Made by a program: the position numbers and the translations under genes
The notes under the pieces: model-generated
Databases searched by the model: none
What the model saw: only the letters and a program-made list of their open reading frames with translations
What the model was told of the DNA's origin: nothing
In this document: positions 1-6,462 of the stretch, piece after piece
How the letters are laid out: every line of letters starts with the position of its first letter
How positions within the stretch are numbered: position 1 is the first letter of the stretch
Source: an uncultured Eubacteriales bacterium
Lineage (GTDB): Bacteria > Bacillota > Clostridia > Oscillospirales > Acutalibacteraceae
Direction: 5' to 3'
Assembly: GCA_934444895.1 (NCBI GenBank)
Contig: CAKSDA010000033.1
Span: forward strand, 1 to 14,955
Length of the DNA: 14,955 nucleotides

Positions 1-174
1 AAATTAGTTTTTTTAAACATTTGTATTTCCCACATTGTAACATCATTTTAAAACATGTTTTTGCGACCTTTCTTTTTTAAATTTAAAAATCGACAGCCAG
101 ACCGCAAAAAAGCGCAAAAAATCAGGGAATAATAAAAAATATCAACATTCTTTTACTTTAATTTGTTGAAACTA
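1..174. other. AT-rich intergenic stretch at the window edge
   Basis: I see no gene here on either strand. The stretch is very AT-rich, with several A and T runs, and holds one 12-base perfect palindrome, AAAACATGTTTT, at 50-61. There is no recognisable terminator hairpin followed by a T run, no tRNA, and no T-box leader elements ahead of the synthetase gene. The palindrome could be a protein-binding site, but in DNA this AT-rich a palindrome of that length is weak evidence. Confidence 0.5.
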
Positions 175-203
175 TTGAAAAAAATACATAAATCTAATAT
201 AAT
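175..203 (+). promoter_or_regulatory. Sigma-A-type promoter of proS
   Basis: A -35 box TTGAAA at 175-180 is followed by exactly 17 bases and a perfect -10 box TATAAT at 198-203. Transcription would begin near 210, leaving a leader of about 29 nt before the proS start at 239. That is too short for a T-box or other aminoacyl-tRNA-sensing leader, so from this promoter proS looks constitutively expressed. Confidence 0.75.
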
Positions 204-238
204 AAATAATATTTAGTTATATGATACGAGGTTTTTTT

Positions 239-1675
239 ATGTCTAAAAATGAAAAGATGGTTAAAGATATTACATCAATGGACGAAGATTTTGCCAAATG
301 GTACACCGATGTGGTTATCAGAGCGGAACTCATTGATTATTCAAGTGTAAAAGGCTGCATGGTTATTCGCCCCTACGGATACGCAATTTGGGAAAATATT
401 CAAAAGATTCTCGACGGTATGTTTAAAGCTACCGGTCACGAAAATGTCTATATGCCGATGTTTATTCCCGAAAGTCTTTTGGAAAAAGAAAAAGATCATG
501 TTGAAGGCTTTGCTCCGGAAGTTGCATGGGTTACACACGGCGGTAACGAAAAATTGGAAGAAAGACTTTGCGTCCGCCCAACTTCCGAAACTTTATTTTG
601 CGAGCATTATAAAAATATTATTCATTCCTATCGCGATTTGCCTAAACTTTATAACCAGTGGTGCTCTGTTGTAAGATGGGAAAAGACCACACGTCCCTTC
701 CTTCGTTCGAGAGAATTTTTATGGCAGGAAGGACATACGATTCACGCTACAGCAAGCGAAGCCAAAGAAGAAACTATAAGAATGCTTAATGTGTATGCGG
801 AATTTTGTGAAAAACATCTTTCAATTCCGGTAATTAAAGGCGACAAAACCGAAAAAGAGCGTTTTGCGGGTGCTGAAAACACATATACAATCGAAGCACT
901 TATGCATGACGGCCAGGCTCTTCAAAGCGGAACTTCACATTATTTTGGTGACGGCTTTGCTAAAGCTTTTGGTATTGAGTATACTAATAAAGAAAACAAA
1001 CAGGTTAATCCCTTCCAAACATCTTGGGGAATGACAACAAGGCTTATCGGCGCAATAATCATGACCCACGGAGACGACAACGGCCTGGTTTTACCGCCGG
1101 ATATCGCACCGGTTCAGGTTATTATAGTTCCTATTGCTTCTCACAAACCGGGGGTTCTTGAAGCTGCCGAAAAGATTGAAAATCAAATTAAGTCGGTTTG
1201 CAGAGTTAAAACCGACATACGCGATCAGTCTCCCGGATGGAAATTTGCAGAACACGAAATGAAGGGTGTTCCGCTGAGAATTGAAATCGGTCCAAAGGAT
1301 ATTGAAAACGGCCAGTGCGTTATTGTTCGCCGCGACAACAGAGAAAAATACTTTGTTGATTTGGAAAATCTTGAATCCGAAGTGGTTCGTCTTTTAAAAG
1401 AAGTAAGCGACAGCCTTTATAATAATGCGCTTAACAGGCGTAATAAAATGACATATACTGCCACTTCTTTAGAGGAGTTTAAAGAAATTGCCTCTTCTAA
1501 AAACGGTTTTATTAAGGCAATGTGGTGCGGCAATCGCGAATGTGAAGACAAATTAAAGGAATATGCCGGAGTTTCATCACGTTGTATTCCCTTTGAGCAG
1601 GAGCAAATCGATACTAAATGCGTTTGTTGCGGTAAACCAACCAAAACCATGGTTTATTGGGGCAAAGCATATTAA
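239..1675 (+). CDS. proS: Prolyl-tRNA synthetase, archaeal/eukaryotic type
   Basis: This cytoplasmic class II synthetase charges tRNA-Pro with proline. About 478 residues are encoded from ATG 239. That start is preferred over ATG 221 because an ACGAGG Shine-Dalgarno sits just before it, inside the longer frame. Visible landmarks are the motif 2 region around residues 150-170 (RSREFLWQEGH), the tRNA/proline-site segment VRPTSE near 115-122, motif 3 GMTTRLIGAI near 265-275, and an anticodon-binding domain after about 290. The C-terminal module has clustered cysteines (CGNREC, later CVCCGKP) and ends in tyrosine. The cysteine module and terminal tyrosine are typical of the archaeal/eukaryotic form of ProRS. 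The roughly 180-residue insertion that performs editing in the long bacterial form is absent, so mischarged alanine must be cleared by a separate factor. The gene lies 19 bp upstream of the Ser/Thr-rich protein gene and is probably co-transcribed with it. Confidence 0.95.
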   Translation: MSKNEKMVKDITSMDEDFAKWYTDVVIRAELIDYSSVKGCMVIRPYGYAIWENIQKILDGMFKATGHENVYMPMFIPESLLEKEKDHVEGFAPEVAWVTHGGNEKLEERLCVRPTSETLFCEHYKNIIHSYRDLPKLYNQWCSVVRWEKTTRPFLRSREFLWQEGHTIHATASEAKEETIRMLNVYAEFCEKHLSIPVIKGDKTEKERFAGAENTYTIEALMHDGQALQSGTSHYFGDGFAKAFGIEYTNKENKQVNPFQTSWGMTTRLIGAIIMTHGDDNGLVLPPDIAPVQVIIVPIASHKPGVLEAAEKIENQIKSVCRVKTDIRDQSPGWKFAEHEMKGVPLRIEIGPKDIENGQCVIVRRDNREKYFVDLENLESEVVRLLKEVSDSLYNNALNRRNKMTYTATSLEEFKEIASSKNGFIKAMWCGNRECEDKLKEYAGVSSRCIPFEQEQIDTKCVCCGKPTKTMVYWGKAY

Positions 1676-1694
1676 TTTAAGTAGGAGCATTAAA

Positions 1695-2348
1695 ATGAAC
1701 AGAAAAAATAAAATAACAAATATTCTTATTGTTTCATGCATTCTGATTTTATCATTGTCGATTCCGGCATTTGCCGAACCTTCGGATAACGATCCGTCAA
1801 ATACCGGCACCCCCTCTTCAACATCCTCTTCAACTTCCGGAGGATCGCACACAACATCATCAACTTCGTCTTCTGCATCTAATACATCTTCAACAAGCAG
1901 TAATACTTCTTCTAATCACAGCTCTTCCGTGAGCAGCAAAAAAAATTCCGCAGTTGCTTCGGTTACAATTAATTCAAGCAAAAAATCAGGCAGCGGCCAG
2001 ACCAATCAGTCTATAACCTCAACAATCCCAAAGGTTAATACCGACGACGGTGTTGACACTTCAGGTTGGGGCAGCGGAAACGATGATTCGGAACCTGTTG
2101 TTTCAAAAGAATCTGCCACTTCGTCTGAAGCAAAAACAGGAAACAAAAAGATATTTGACCTCGCAAAACTTTTTTGGTATACAATTTGGATTCCCATTGC
2201 ACTTATTATCGCTTCGGTATGCGCTCTGATACATGTTAACAAAAAAAGCTTTGTAACAGGTGCAAAAAACGCTCCGAAAAACAAAAAGAAAAATAAGAAG
2301 AATTCTTCTCAAAACAGGCATACAAACATTTACAGACCAAGAGATTAA
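1695..2348 (+). CDS. Ser/Thr-rich exported single-pass membrane protein, unknown function
   Basis: I do not recognise a family. ATG 1695 is chosen because it follows a TAGGAG Shine-Dalgarno and opens a clean signal peptide; the frame stays open further upstream only by running through the end of proS. The protein is about 217 residues. It has a basic N-terminus, a hydrophobic core at 9-23 and an AFA cleavage site near residue 27. Next comes a low-complexity Ser/Thr/Asn-rich segment to about 125, then a short linker with Asp/Gly/Trp. A single transmembrane helix lies near 158-180, and a strongly basic Lys/Asn tail runs to the end. This predicts an extracellular Ser/Thr-rich stalk and a cytoplasmic positive tail (type I topology). 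The stalk resembles cell-wall-spanning linkers or glycosylation substrates, but no folded domain is visible. It lies between proS and a lipoprotein foldase gene. Confidence 0.8.
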   Translation: MNRKNKITNILIVSCILILSLSIPAFAEPSDNDPSNTGTPSSTSSSTSGGSHTTSSTSSSASNTSSTSSNTSSNHSSSVSSKKNSAVASVTINSSKKSGSGQTNQSITSTIPKVNTDDGVDTSGWGSGNDDSEPVVSKESATSSEAKTGNKKIFDLAKLFWYTIWIPIALIIASVCALIHVNKKSFVTGAKNAPKNKKKNKKNSSQNRHTNIYRPRD

Positions 2349-2421
2349 CACCCGTTTAAAATTCAGCAACAGCTATATTTTAATTTGTGTTTAATTAACA
2401 TTAAAAAGAAAAGGTGTTATT

Positions 2422-3420
2422 ATGAAAAAAACTTTTATAACTTTTCCCGCAATGCTTCTTTTGGCTTTTACCTTAATGCTCACAGGCTGCAAAAGTAATT
2501 CATCATATAATTATGATTTGGAAAAGTATATAACCATTGCTGATTATAACAATATAAAAATCGATACAAAATCCGATACATATCAGCTTGGCTTATCATA
2601 TGAAAAATACAATACACTTTCTCAAAATAATATTGTAATTAACAGCAGTGATTTAACAAAAGGTAAAGTTCAGGCTCTTGACACTGCAACCATTGACTAT
2701 GTCGGAAAAAAAGACGGTGTTGCTTTTGAAGGCGGAACCGGCAGCGATTACGAGCTTCTGATTGGTTCTTCCTCTTTTATTGAAGGCTTTGAAAGCGGAC
2801 TTATCGGCAAAGATATCGGCTCAACTGTTGATCTTAATTTAAAATTCCCTGATAATTATTCAACAAAGGATCTTGCCGGCGCAAATGTTGTATTTACAGT
2901 AACAATAAAAAAAGTTTCGCGCCCTGAAATTCCGGAGATTGATGATCAGATTGCTCAAAAGCTCGGATATTCTTCGGCAGAAGAATTTTTAAGCACTGTT
3001 GAAAATTCATATTTCAGAAACACTGTATGGAATGAATATGAAAGCACCGCCAAGGTTTTAAAATATCCTGAAAAAGAGGTTAACGCTGTTATTGACGAGG
3101 CGCTTTCAAACCTCGAAGATCAGGCAAAGCAAAACAATACAACCGTTGAAGCGTATTTGTCTGCTAACGGTTTAACTCTGGATCAATACAAAGAACGCCT
3201 TAAAACCTCGTATGCTGAACCTTATGTTAAAAGCAGAATGATTTGTTATAGCATTTCCAAAAAAGAAAATATCACCGTTTCGGATGATGAAGTAAATAAT
3301 TATCTTTCTTCTTCAAATTCCAGTGAAACAAAGCCCACAAAAGCAGATAAAGAAAATGCCAAAGAAACATTGTTGCTGCAAAAGATTGTTGAATTTCTTG
3401 CTTCAAAGGCTTCTAAATAG
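2422..3420 (+). CDS. Trigger-factor-like peptidyl-prolyl isomerase lipoprotein
   Basis: This is a predicted extracytoplasmic folding factor anchored to the outer face of the membrane. The 332-residue product begins with a lipoprotein signal peptide whose lipobox LTGC places the acylated cysteine at residue 23. An FKBP-type isomerase domain spans about residues 85-165: TIDYVGKKDGVAFEGG, then the hairpin FIEGFESGLIGKDIG, then a VVFTVTIKKV strand. A helical, charged region follows to the end and resembles the C-terminal chaperone domain of trigger factor, including the PEIDDQIAQKLGY segment seen at that junction in the family. The ribosome-binding N-terminal domain of cytoplasmic trigger factor is replaced by the signal peptide and a short linker. 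AAGG upstream serves as Shine-Dalgarno. The 73-bp gap from the previous gene holds no clear terminator, so read-through from the proS transcript is likely. Confidence 0.85.
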   Translation: MKKTFITFPAMLLLAFTLMLTGCKSNSSYNYDLEKYITIADYNNIKIDTKSDTYQLGLSYEKYNTLSQNNIVINSSDLTKGKVQALDTATIDYVGKKDGVAFEGGTGSDYELLIGSSSFIEGFESGLIGKDIGSTVDLNLKFPDNYSTKDLAGANVVFTVTIKKVSRPEIPEIDDQIAQKLGYSSAEEFLSTVENSYFRNTVWNEYESTAKVLKYPEKEVNAVIDEALSNLEDQAKQNNTTVEAYLSANGLTLDQYKERLKTSYAEPYVKSRMICYSISKKENITVSDDEVNNYLSSSNSSETKPTKADKENAKETLLLQKIVEFLASKASK

Positions 3421-3431
3421 GTATAACAGTA

Positions 3432-3460
3432 TTGACAAAGCAGTGTAAATCTGCAATAAT
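3432..3460 (+). promoter_or_regulatory. Sigma-A-type promoter of the rsmD-coaD operon
   Basis: A perfect -35 TTGACA at 3432-3437 is followed by 17 bases and a -10 AATAAT at 3455-3460. The spacer contains a small inverted repeat, GCAG at 3440-3443 and CTGC at 3451-3454. The predicted transcript starts near 3467, about 17 nt before the rsmD start. Confidence 0.65.
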
Positions 3461-3483
3461 AAAGAAAAGACTGGAGTTATATC

Positions 3484-4035
3484 ATGCATGTTATAACAGG
3501 CCTTGCAAAAGGAAAAAAGATTACAACAATTGAAGGCACTGAGGTTGTAAGACCAACTCCGGAGCGGGTTAAAGAAGGGATTTTCAGTGCCATTCAGTTT
3601 GAAATCGAAGGCAGAACTTTCCTTGATCTATTTGCCGGTTCCGGTCAGCTCGGCATTGAAGCGCTGAGCCGCGGGGCTGAATTTGCCGTTTTTTCCGACG
3701 AAAATCCGGAAGCAATAAAACATATAACAAAGAATGTTGAATCTACGGGATTTTTGGAAAAATCAAAAATAATCAAGGGCGATTACCTCTATGCTCTTTC
3801 CCTTTTGAATACTAAGTTTGATTTTATTTTTTTAGACCCACCTTATTCTTCCGGACTTTTAATTAAATCTCTTGAAAACATATTTCCTTATTTAAAAGAT
3901 ACCGGAACTGTTTTGTGCGAGCATCCTTTTAACCAGGAAATGCCGCAGAAAATTGCCGGTCTTGTTTTTAAAAAAATGTACAAATACGGGAAAGTTTGTG
4001 TCACAACCTATAATAAAGAAGGTGTGGAAAATTAG
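3484..4035 (+). CDS. rsmD: 16S rRNA (guanine-966-N2)-methyltransferase RsmD
   Basis: RsmD transfers a methyl group from S-adenosylmethionine to N2 of G966 in 16S rRNA during small-subunit assembly. The 183-residue length is normal for the family. The N-terminus carries the usual Gly/Lys-rich strand and then RPTPERVKEGIFSAI (about residues 23-37). The SAM-binding motif LFAGSGQLGIEALSRGA is at about 49-65. The catalytic motif DPPY is near 118-121, following FDFIFL. A TGGAG Shine-Dalgarno sits 7 bases before ATG 3484. The 3' end overlaps or abuts the coaD start region, so the two genes are translationally close. An rsmD-coaD pair is a frequent arrangement in Bacillota and supports both names. 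Confidence 0.95.
   Translation: MHVITGLAKGKKITTIEGTEVVRPTPERVKEGIFSAIQFEIEGRTFLDLFAGSGQLGIEALSRGAEFAVFSDENPEAIKHITKNVESTGFLEKSKIIKGDYLYALSLLNTKFDFIFLDPPYSSGLLIKSLENIFPYLKDTGTVLCEHPFNQEMPQKIAGLVFKKMYKYGKVCVTTYNKEGVEN
4016..4033 (+). promoter_or_regulatory. coaD ribosome-binding site and ambiguous start region
   Basis: AAGAAGG at 4016-4022 is the only Shine-Dalgarno near the coaD N-terminus. The in-frame GTG at 4022 directly abuts it, which is poor spacing. The in-frame ATT at 4031 lies 8 bases after it, which is good spacing, but ATT is a rare start codon. No in-frame ATG is available at a sensible position. Confidence 0.5.
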
Positions 4036-4522
4036 CAATAATACCATTGCCGTGTGCCCGGGAAGTTTTGATCCCGTAACTATGGGTCACATTGATGTTA
4101 TAAAGCGTACCGCGCAGATGTTTTCAAAAGTAATTGTTGTGGTAATGCAAAACAATGCAAAAATTCCTATTTTCACCGCTGAAGAGCGTGTTGAAATGTT
4201 AAAGCTTGCCACCCGTGATATTCCCAATGTTGAGGTTGATATGTATAACGGGCTTTTGGCAGATTACACAAAAAGCATAGGCGCCGGTGCTATTGTAAAA
4301 GGCCTCAGAGCCATGTCGGATTTTGAGTATGAATTTCAAATGGCGCTTACCAACAAAAAGCTTAATCCGTCAACCGAAACTGTATTTTTGACAACAAAGG
4401 CTGAATATATGTATTTGAGTTCAAGTATGGTTAGGCAGATCGGCAAAATGGGCGGAGATATTTCGGACTTTGTGCCGGAAATTATTCATGACAGAATTTT
4501 ATCCCGCCTGCAACAAAACTAA
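4022..4522 (+). CDS. coaD: Phosphopantetheine adenylyltransferase
   Basis: CoaD transfers AMP from ATP to 4'-phosphopantetheine, giving dephospho-CoA and pyrophosphate, the penultimate step of coenzyme A synthesis in the cytoplasm. From the GTG at 4022 the product is 166 residues; from the alternative ATT at 4031 it is 163. The family norm is about 160. The nucleotidyltransferase motifs are clear: PGSFDPVTMGH near the N-terminus (the TxGH signature), KGLRAMSDFEYEFQMAL in the middle, and YLSSSMVRQIGKMGG near 125-139 (the ISSSxVR-type motif). The coordinates given use the conventional GTG codon, but the Shine-Dalgarno spacing favours ATT. The N-terminus overlaps the last codons of rsmD, suggesting translational coupling. 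A 53-bp gap separates it from the coiled-coil gene downstream. Confidence 0.93.
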   Translation: MWKISNNTIAVCPGSFDPVTMGHIDVIKRTAQMFSKVIVVVMQNNAKIPIFTAEERVEMLKLATRDIPNVEVDMYNGLLADYTKSIGAGAIVKGLRAMSDFEYEFQMALTNKKLNPSTETVFLTTKAEYMYLSSSMVRQIGKMGGDISDFVPEIIHDRILSRLQQN

Positions 4523-4575
4523 TACATAAAAATTTAAAGAAAAAATATATAATTTTGAAAGGATGTATATTTGCA

Positions 4576-5043
4576 ATGAATATGGAAGAAATGCTTGAGC
4601 AGATTGACGAAGCTTTAGATAGCGGAATCAGATTACCCGGAAAAAAGACAGTTATCGATGTTGAAAAAATTCGCGCAATGATTGATGAACTCAGACTTAA
4701 TATGCCGACAGAAATTAAACAGGCTCGCGGCATTGTTGCAGACAGAGCAGACATTATTACAACCGCCAAAAAAGAGGCAGATACTATTATAAGAAACGCC
4801 GAAGAGCGTGCAAAAGCAATGGTAGCAAATGAAGAGATCACACGCTTGGCTCAGGAAAAAGCCGGTGAAATTATTTCGGCTGCACAAACAAAAAGCCGTG
4901 AAATGCGTAAAGCCGCGCAAGAATTTGTTGATGATCTTATGCGCAGAGCTGACGAAGGACTTACTGAGAATCTTGCTGAAATCAGAAAAACCCGCGCTTC
5001 ATTAAAACAGCAAATCCCTCAGGCTCAAAACAAAAACCAATAA
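4576..5043 (+). CDS. Predicted coiled-coil protein, unknown function
   Basis: The product is about 155 residues from ATG 4576. A GAAAGGA Shine-Dalgarno lies 12 bases upstream, somewhat far, and ATG 4582 is an alternative start. The protein has no signal peptide or membrane segment. After a short N-terminal part (MNMEEMLEQIDEALDSG) and a conserved-looking Gly/Pro stretch (RLPGKKTVIDVEKI), residues from about 35 onward form almost continuous charged helix with Ala/Glu/Lys/Arg heptads. The pattern resembles F-type or V-type ATP synthase stalk subunits or DivIVA-like scaffolds. Database hits to ATP-synthase B-like subunits would therefore be expected from coiled-coil composition alone and should not be taken as function. 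It is the last gene of the rsmD-coaD transcript, before two terminators. I infer a cytoplasmic scaffold or assembly role, with low certainty. Confidence 0.8.
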   Translation: MNMEEMLEQIDEALDSGIRLPGKKTVIDVEKIRAMIDELRLNMPTEIKQARGIVADRADIITTAKKEADTIIRNAEERAKAMVANEEITRLAQEKAGEIISAAQTKSREMRKAAQEFVDDLMRRADEGLTENLAEIRKTRASLKQQIPQAQNKNQ

Positions 5044-5062
5044 TTATTGGTTTTTAATTCAG

Positions 5063-5122
5063 TTAGGCACTTTATAGTCGAACATCATTATGGGTTTGAC
5101 TATAAAGTGCCTAAATTTTTTT
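5063..5122 (+). terminator. Long-stem intrinsic terminator of the rsmD operon
   Basis: The arms at 5063-5079 and 5098-5114 are perfectly complementary over 17 bp. The stem extends inward four more pairs (5080-5083 with 5094-5097, one of them G-U), leaving a 10-base loop. Seven T residues at 5116-5122 follow, as expected for a Rho-independent terminator on the plus strand. The stem is longer than a typical terminator stem. Confidence 0.85.
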
Positions 5123-5164
5123 AAAAAGCAACCACAGTTCTGTTTGGAACCATGGTTGCTTTTT
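5123..5164. terminator. Bidirectional intrinsic terminator between convergent operons
   Basis: AAAAAGCAACCA at 5123-5134 pairs perfectly with 5153-5164. A 2x2 internal loop follows, then a further GTTC/GAAC pairing at 5137-5140 and 5147-5150. Each arm ends in a run of A or T, so the hairpin can terminate transcripts from either side. It lies about 90 bp past the lysC stop codon on the minus strand and immediately after the plus-strand terminator. Confidence 0.85.
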
Positions 5165-5251
5165 AAATGCCTTATATTTAAATGATTTTGATAAATGTTT
5201 TGATATCCGAACGCCGTACAACAAAGCATTAGCCTTTTATTAGACCTTTTC

Positions 5252-6460
5252 CTAGTTAATAAATGCGTCATGAACTGCAGTTACTGCCCTGTCCGCTTCG
5301 TTAACATCTATTAAAACCGATATTTTAATTTCACTTGTGGAAATCATCTGAATGTTAATGCCGGCGTCATATAACGCTTCAAACATTTTTGAAGCAACGC
5401 CCGGATGTGTTTCCATGCCTGTTCCAACAACTGAAATTTTTGCAACGCTCTCGTCATGAACAATTTTGCTGTAGTTCATTGAGCTACTGAGCTTGTTTAC
5501 AGCCGCAACTGCTTCCTTGCACTGATCTTTTGATACGGTAAAGGAAATATCTTTTGTTCCATCGCGCCCTACAGACTGCAAAATTATATCAACATTTACC
5601 TTTGCCTGTCCCAGCGCATTAAAAAGTTTAAAAGCAGTTCCAGGATAATCTTTAAGACCAACAACCGATATCCTGGAAACATTTTTATCACATGCAACAC
5701 CGCGAATCAACATTTTTTCCATTTTCACCGTCTCCTTAACAACCGTTCCCGGTTTATTTTCAAGGCTCGAAAGCACTTCAAGCTCAACATTATATTTTTT
5801 TGCCATTTCAACAGACCTGTTATTCAAAACCTGCGCCCCCAGAGTTGCAAGTTCAAGCATTTCCTCATAGGTTATTTCATCCATTTTTTTGGCAGTTTTA
5901 ACCTTGCGCGGATCTGCTGTATAAACGCCGTCAACATCGGTATATATCTGGCAAAGATCAGCTTTTAAAGTAGCTGCTATTGCAACGGCGCTTGTATCGG
6001 ATCCTCCCCTGCCCAGCGTTGTAATATCATCATATTTATTTATACCCTGAAAGCCTGCAACAACAACAATGTTTTTTCTGGCAAGTTCGGATTTGAGCCT
6101 TTCTGTTTCAATTTTTTTAATTCTTGCAAACGAATAATTGGAATCGGTCTGAAATCCAGCCTGCCAGCCCAAAAGCGAAACTACCGGGAATCCAAGCTTT
6201 TCAATTGCCATGGATAAAAGAGCTATTGAAATCTGCTCACCGGCAGATAAAAGCATATCCATTTCTCTTTTGGAACCGCCGCTTGGATTTATTTCCTTTG
6301 CTTTTTCTATAAGATCATCGGTTGTGTCTCCCTGTGCGGAAACAACCACAACAATATCGTTGCCCTTTTTATAATCTTCGGTAACAATTCTTGCAACATT
6401 ATTTACCCGTTCTGCATTAGCAACAGAACTGCCTCCGAATTTTTTAACTATTAAAGACAT
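5252..6460 (-). CDS. lysC: Aspartate kinase
   Basis: Aspartate kinase phosphorylates L-aspartate with ATP, the first committed step to threonine, methionine, lysine and diaminopimelate. The 402-residue product starts with the kinase signature KKFGGSSVAN (residues 6-15). It has the substrate/nucleotide segment TTLGRGGSDTSAVAIAA near 150-166 and TDVDGVYTADPR near 175-186. Two C-terminal ACT domains, from about residue 262 to the end, are the usual site of allosteric inhibition by lysine or threonine. GGAGG lies 7 bases before the ATG and overlaps the last codons of thrB, so the two are probably translationally coupled. It is the last gene of the operon. Its place after hom and thrB, with no lysine-riboswitch-sized leader nearby, suggests the isozyme serving threonine synthesis, but effector specificity cannot be read from the sequence. 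Confidence 0.95.
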   Translation of the reverse strand: MSLIVKKFGGSSVANAERVNNVARIVTEDYKKGNDIVVVVSAQGDTTDDLIEKAKEINPSGGSKREMDMLLSAGEQISIALLSMAIEKLGFPVVSLLGWQAGFQTDSNYSFARIKKIETERLKSELARKNIVVVAGFQGINKYDDITTLGRGGSDTSAVAIAATLKADLCQIYTDVDGVYTADPRKVKTAKKMDEITYEEMLELATLGAQVLNNRSVEMAKKYNVELEVLSSLENKPGTVVKETVKMEKMLIRGVACDKNVSRISVVGLKDYPGTAFKLFNALGQAKVNVDIILQSVGRDGTKDISFTVSKDQCKEAVAAVNKLSSSMNYSKIVHDESVAKISVVGTGMETHPGVASKMFEALYDAGINIQMISTSEIKISVLIDVNEADRAVTAVHDAFIN

Positions 6461-6462
6461 AT

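Noticed and set aside
50..61. Palindrome AAAACATGTTTT as an operator
   Set aside because: It is a single copy in very AT-rich DNA, more than 100 bp from the proS promoter, with no partner site.
1..238. Possible T-box or tRNA-responsive leader ahead of proS
   Set aside because: The predicted transcript leader is only about 29 nt, and no T-box sequence, specifier stem or terminator/antiterminator pair is visible.
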